A stretch of 8,087 nucleotides of DNA, from NCBI GenBank assembly GCA_945921365.1, contig CAMEKL010000017.1:1-8087 (forward strand), read 5' to 3'. The DNA is from an uncultured Bacillota bacterium. GTDB taxonomy: Bacteria > Bacillota > Clostridia > Christensenellales > UBA1242. The notes beneath the pieces were generated by a model. It saw only the letters and a list, made by a program, of their open reading frames with translations, ran no database searches and had not been told where the DNA came from. Positions 5,943 through 8,087 of the stretch are shown piece after piece (position 1 is the first letter of the stretch; each line of letters starts with the position of its first letter). The position numbers were made by a program, and so were the translations under genes.

Positions 5943-5961
5943 AATCTACGAATATTATTTA

Positions 5962-5990
5962 ATTGAAAAATCACCAAGTTTGGTGATTTT
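5962..5990 (-). terminator. Terminator of the phosphohexomutase gene, possibly bidirectional
   Basis: AAAATCACCA/TGGTGATTTT (10 bp, loop AACT on the minus strand; arms 5990-5981 and 5976-5967) leads into a short T-run on the minus strand. Ts also follow on the plus strand, so it may back up the plus-strand terminator. It lies 14 nt past the mutase stop. Confidence 0.82.
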
Positions 5991-6004
5991 CTTTAAACTA
6001 TAAA

Positions 6005-7420
6005 CTATTGCCTTTCTTTCACACCTAAGAAATCTTCATAGCATGCAATCATTTCATTACACTCGTCTAAATCTTTCATCTCGCTAAAAATTCTAACAAC
6101 AGGCTCATTCCCCGAGAATCTAACCATTCCCCAATAGCCATTTTTATACACAATTTTATAACCTTCTTCATCATCAACAAAGTCTATCTCAAAATCTTTA
6201 AATTTTGGATATTTTTTGTTCGATAACTTGTTTATAATATCACTCCTTTGCTGTTCACTTACTGGATATGCAAACTCCCTAATCACACTTTTATAGTTAA
6301 ATTTTGAGTATATATCACTTAAAATTTCTTCAAAAGACTTTCCAATGTGAGTAACTGCATCTAAAACAAGCATCGACGCCATTAGGCCATCTTTACTCAT
6401 AACATGATTTTTAAATGCTATTCCATTAGTTTCAGTTCCAAAAAGCGAATTTGTTGTGCTTAACTTTTTCCCAACATGCTTAAAGCCATTTTTAACTTCA
6501 TACACACTATTTCCACTTTCTTCTGCAATCAATTTTAATAGATTTGTGAGGGCCTTATTTTTAACAACATCGCCTTTCAGACCTTTAATTTCAGTTAAAT
6601 AGTAATAAACGACCGCAGAAACATAATTGCAATCAAAAATTTCACCACTTGATCCAACAAAAGTGAACCTATCTGCATCTCCATCAAATGCAAAGCCTAA
6701 ATCAAACTTTTCATTCACAATTTTTTCTGACATGGAAATTAAATTTTGAACGTAAGGCGCTGGAAGCTTGTTTTCAAAATATGGGTCTAGGTTCGCATTC
6801 ATGATTTCATAGTTGTATTCAAGTTTATCTAAAATGTTTTTAATGCACTCCAAACCACTTCCGTGCATAACATTAACAAGCACCTTTTGTTTGTGATTTT
6901 TTAAAAATTCAATATCAACGTTTTTTAAAATGCTTTCACAATAGTTATCAATTTCTTTTGTTAAAACAACCTTGCCACTTTCAACTACATTTTTAAAGCT
7001 TGTTATTTTGATTTTACTATATTCTATATTATTTGCAATTTCTTCAATTCTCTTTGCAAGTTCATCATCACATTCAAGACCACCAGATTTAAAAATTTTA
7101 ACACCATTATAGTAATATGGATTGTGGCTTGCTGTGAGCATAATTCCCAAATCGCAATTTTTTGCATTCCATGCAATTAAAGGAGTTGGAACACTGTTTT
7201 CGAAAAATTTCACATTATGTATTTCTGCCAAAACTTCACAAATCCATTCTGCGTATAATTTACTCATAAATCTATTATCAAATCCAATGCAAATGTTTGC
7301 AGTTTTTTTCCCGCTTTCAAGAAGCGTTTGTGAAATTGCATAGGCAATTTTTTGCACATTTTCTTTTGTGAAATTGTCTCCTAAAATCCCCCTAAAACCA
7401 CTAGTTCCAAATTTTATCAT
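6005..7420 (-). CDS. Alpha-D-phosphohexomutase (phosphoglucomutase/phosphomannomutase-like)
   Basis: The 471 residues carry all four landmarks of the alpha-D-phosphohexomutase superfamily, which moves phosphate between C1 and C6 (or another hydroxyl) of hexose phosphates through a phosphoserine and Mg2+. These are GTSGFRG at 5-11, the catalytic loop TASHNP at 96-101 with S98 as phosphoserine, the metal loop DGDADR at 246-251, and the phosphate-binding loop RFSGNEP at 434-440. The motif NGFKHVGKK (311-319) corresponds to domain 3. The sugar-specificity loop, usually GEESGH, reads GTETNG (328-333): the second glutamate (E330) is kept, the first is not. Length is typical. This supports mutase activity but leaves the sugar (glucose, mannose or glucosamine phosphate) open; roles would be in glycogen, cell-wall or surface-sugar supply. 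GGAGG (7429-7425) lies 4 nt before the ATG. Single-gene unit; stop is TAG, unlike the others. Confidence 0.92.
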   Translation of the reverse strand: MIKFGTSGFRGILGDNFTKENVQKIAYAISQTLLESGKKTANICIGFDNRFMSKLYAEWICEVLAEIHNVKFFENSVPTPLIAWNAKNCDLGIMLTASHNPYYYNGVKIFKSGGLECDDELAKRIEEIANNIEYSKIKITSFKNVVESGKVVLTKEIDNYCESILKNVDIEFLKNHKQKVLVNVMHGSGLECIKNILDKLEYNYEIMNANLDPYFENKLPAPYVQNLISMSEKIVNEKFDLGFAFDGDADRFTFVGSSGEIFDCNYVSAVVYYYLTEIKGLKGDVVKNKALTNLLKLIAEESGNSVYEVKNGFKHVGKKLSTTNSLFGTETNGIAFKNHVMSKDGLMASMLVLDAVTHIGKSFEEILSDIYSKFNYKSVIREFAYPVSEQQRSDIINKLSNKKYPKFKDFEIDFVDDEEGYKIVYKNGYWGMVRFSGNEPVVRIFSEMKDLDECNEMIACYEDFLGVKERQ

Positions 7421-7436
7421 ATTCCCTCCATAATTT

Positions 7437-7464
7437 ATTTTATCAAATTTATTTTATTTCTCAA
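7437..7464 (-). promoter_or_regulatory. Promoter of the phosphohexomutase gene
   Basis: On the minus strand TTGAGA (7464-7459), 16 nt, TAAAAT (7442-7437), preceded by an extended -10 TGA. The expected start is near 7430, giving a leader of about 10 nt that begins at the GGAGGG site. It faces away from the pflX promoter in the same 84-bp gap. Confidence 0.65.
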
Positions 7465-7469
7465 ATAGT

Positions 7470-7498
7470 TTTACTAAATATTTAAAATTTGCTAAAAT
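7470..7498 (+). promoter_or_regulatory. Promoter of the radical SAM gene (leaderless)
   Basis: TTTACT (7470-7475), 17 nt, TAAAAT (7493-7498) with extended -10 TGC. Only 6 nt separate the -10 box from the ATG at 7505, so transcription should start on the A of the start codon. No Shine-Dalgarno is present. Confidence 0.65.
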
Positions 7499-7504
7499 GC
7501 AAAC

Positions 7505-8087
7505 ATGAATTGTGAAATTTGCCCAAGAAAATGTGGAGTTAACAGAAAAGAGCAGCTTGGCTTTTGCGCTTCCAATAAACTTAAAATTGCAAAATATATG
7601 CTTCATTTTTGGGAAGAGCCTTGTATTAGCGGCATAAACGGAAGTGGCGCAATCTTTTTTTCTGGTTGCAACCTTAAATGCGTGTTTTGCCAAAACTATG
7701 AAATCAGTCAGAAGGGTAAAGGCGAAGAAGCTTCCATTGAAAAACTAATTGAAATTTTCAAATTCTTTGAAAGCATTGGAGCTAACAACATCAACCTTGT
7801 TTCTCCAACGCAGTTTACAAAGGAAATTATAGAGGCTCTGAAAATCTATAAGCCAAAAATTCCCATTGTTTGGAACTCAAACGGCTATGAAAACGTCAAA
7901 ACAATCAAATTTTTAAAAGACTATGTTGACATTTTCCTTGTTGATTTGAAATATTATGATGACAGCCTTGCAATAAAATATTCAAAAGCACCCAACTACT
8001 TTGAAAATGCATCTAAAGCAATTTTAGAAATGAGAAAAAATCAGCCAAAAGACGTTTTTTCTAGCTGTATAATGCAAAAAGGAATCA
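7505..8087 (+). CDS. PflX-type radical SAM protein (COG1313), 3' end outside the window
   Basis: 194 complete codons are visible; the frame is open at the window end. Residues 53-65 (SGCNLKCVFCQNY) contain the radical SAM Cx3Cx2C motif (C55, C59, C62), which binds a [4Fe-4S] cluster that cleaves S-adenosylmethionine. The start MNCEICPRKCGVNR plus GFC supplies an N-terminal cysteine set (C3, C6, C10, C21), typical of the PflX/YgkE group and possibly binding a second cluster. HFWEEPCISG (34-43), NINLVSPTQF and IVWNSNGYE are further family blocks. The group is related in sequence to pyruvate formate-lyase activating enzymes, but its substrate is not established. From memory, members have about 290-300 residues, so roughly a third is missing. 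The gene is divergent from the mutase and appears leaderless. Confidence 0.93.
   Translation, partial: MNCEICPRKCGVNRKEQLGFCASNKLKIAKYMLHFWEEPCISGINGSGAIFFSGCNLKCVFCQNYEISQKGKGEEASIEKLIEIFKFFESIGANNINLVSPTQFTKEIIEALKIYKPKIPIVWNSNGYENVKTIKFLKDYVDIFLVDLKYYDDSLAIKYSKAPNYFENASKAILEMRKNQPKDVFSSCIMQKGI

Noticed and set aside
7454..7693. 79-codon minus-strand frame over the start of the radical SAM gene
   Set aside because: It is antisense to the diagnostic Cys motifs and spans the divergent promoter region.
1..8087. CRISPR array, insertion sequence, prophage, toxin-antitoxin or defence locus
   Set aside because: No spaced repeats, transposase, integrase, att-like duplication or recognisable defence gene were found on either strand.

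Overview
The window is AT-rich chromosomal DNA from a low-GC Gram-positive bacterium, most likely an uncultured gut member of the Clostridia. This rests on gene content (a PadR-type regulator, a PflX-like radical SAM protein, a small protein resembling a Firmicutes family), AGGAGG-type ribosome sites, sigma-A promoters with TTGACA/TATAAT boxes, and many short U-tailed terminators. Stops are TAA, once TAG. No TGA is read as Trp in the genes seen, so the code looks standard. The species cannot be named from the sequence.

Layout. A tRNA-Ser(TGA) with encoded CCA lies at the left end on the minus strand, with its own promoter and terminator. Divergent from it is a PadR-family regulator whose winged-helix domain carries a roughly 300-residue, low-complexity charged tail (260-1465, +). 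Convergent with that gene is rnhA (RNase HI, 1518-1967, -), followed by a divergent methionyl-tRNA-synthetase-like class I ligase (2048-4057, -). Upstream of the ligase is a short gene of 59 codons (4133-4312, -). Head-to-head with it is an unrecognised gene (4408-5712, +). Its reading frame appears broken near its 3' end and continues in the -1 frame to 5912, directly before a strong terminator. Convergent with that is an alpha-D-phosphohexomutase (6005-7420, -). Divergent from the mutase is a PflX-type radical SAM gene (7505 onward, +), cut by the window edge.

The genes do not form one pathway. They are mostly single-gene transcription units, each with a recognisable promoter and, where the end is visible, a terminator. 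The most coherent regulatory pattern is very short 5' leaders. Three genes without a Shine-Dalgarno (rnhA, the 59-codon gene, pflX) have -10 boxes placed so that transcription should start at or within about 2 nt of the start codon. Three of the genes with a Shine-Dalgarno have it almost at the 5' end of a predicted leader of about 10 nt.

Points most worth a second look are: the QLDLF motif (beta-clamp-binding consensus) in the PadR tail; the MetRS-like protein with an altered KMSKS loop, altered substrate pocket and a large insertion; the probable frameshift in the 4408-5912 gene; and the short gene at 4133-4312.
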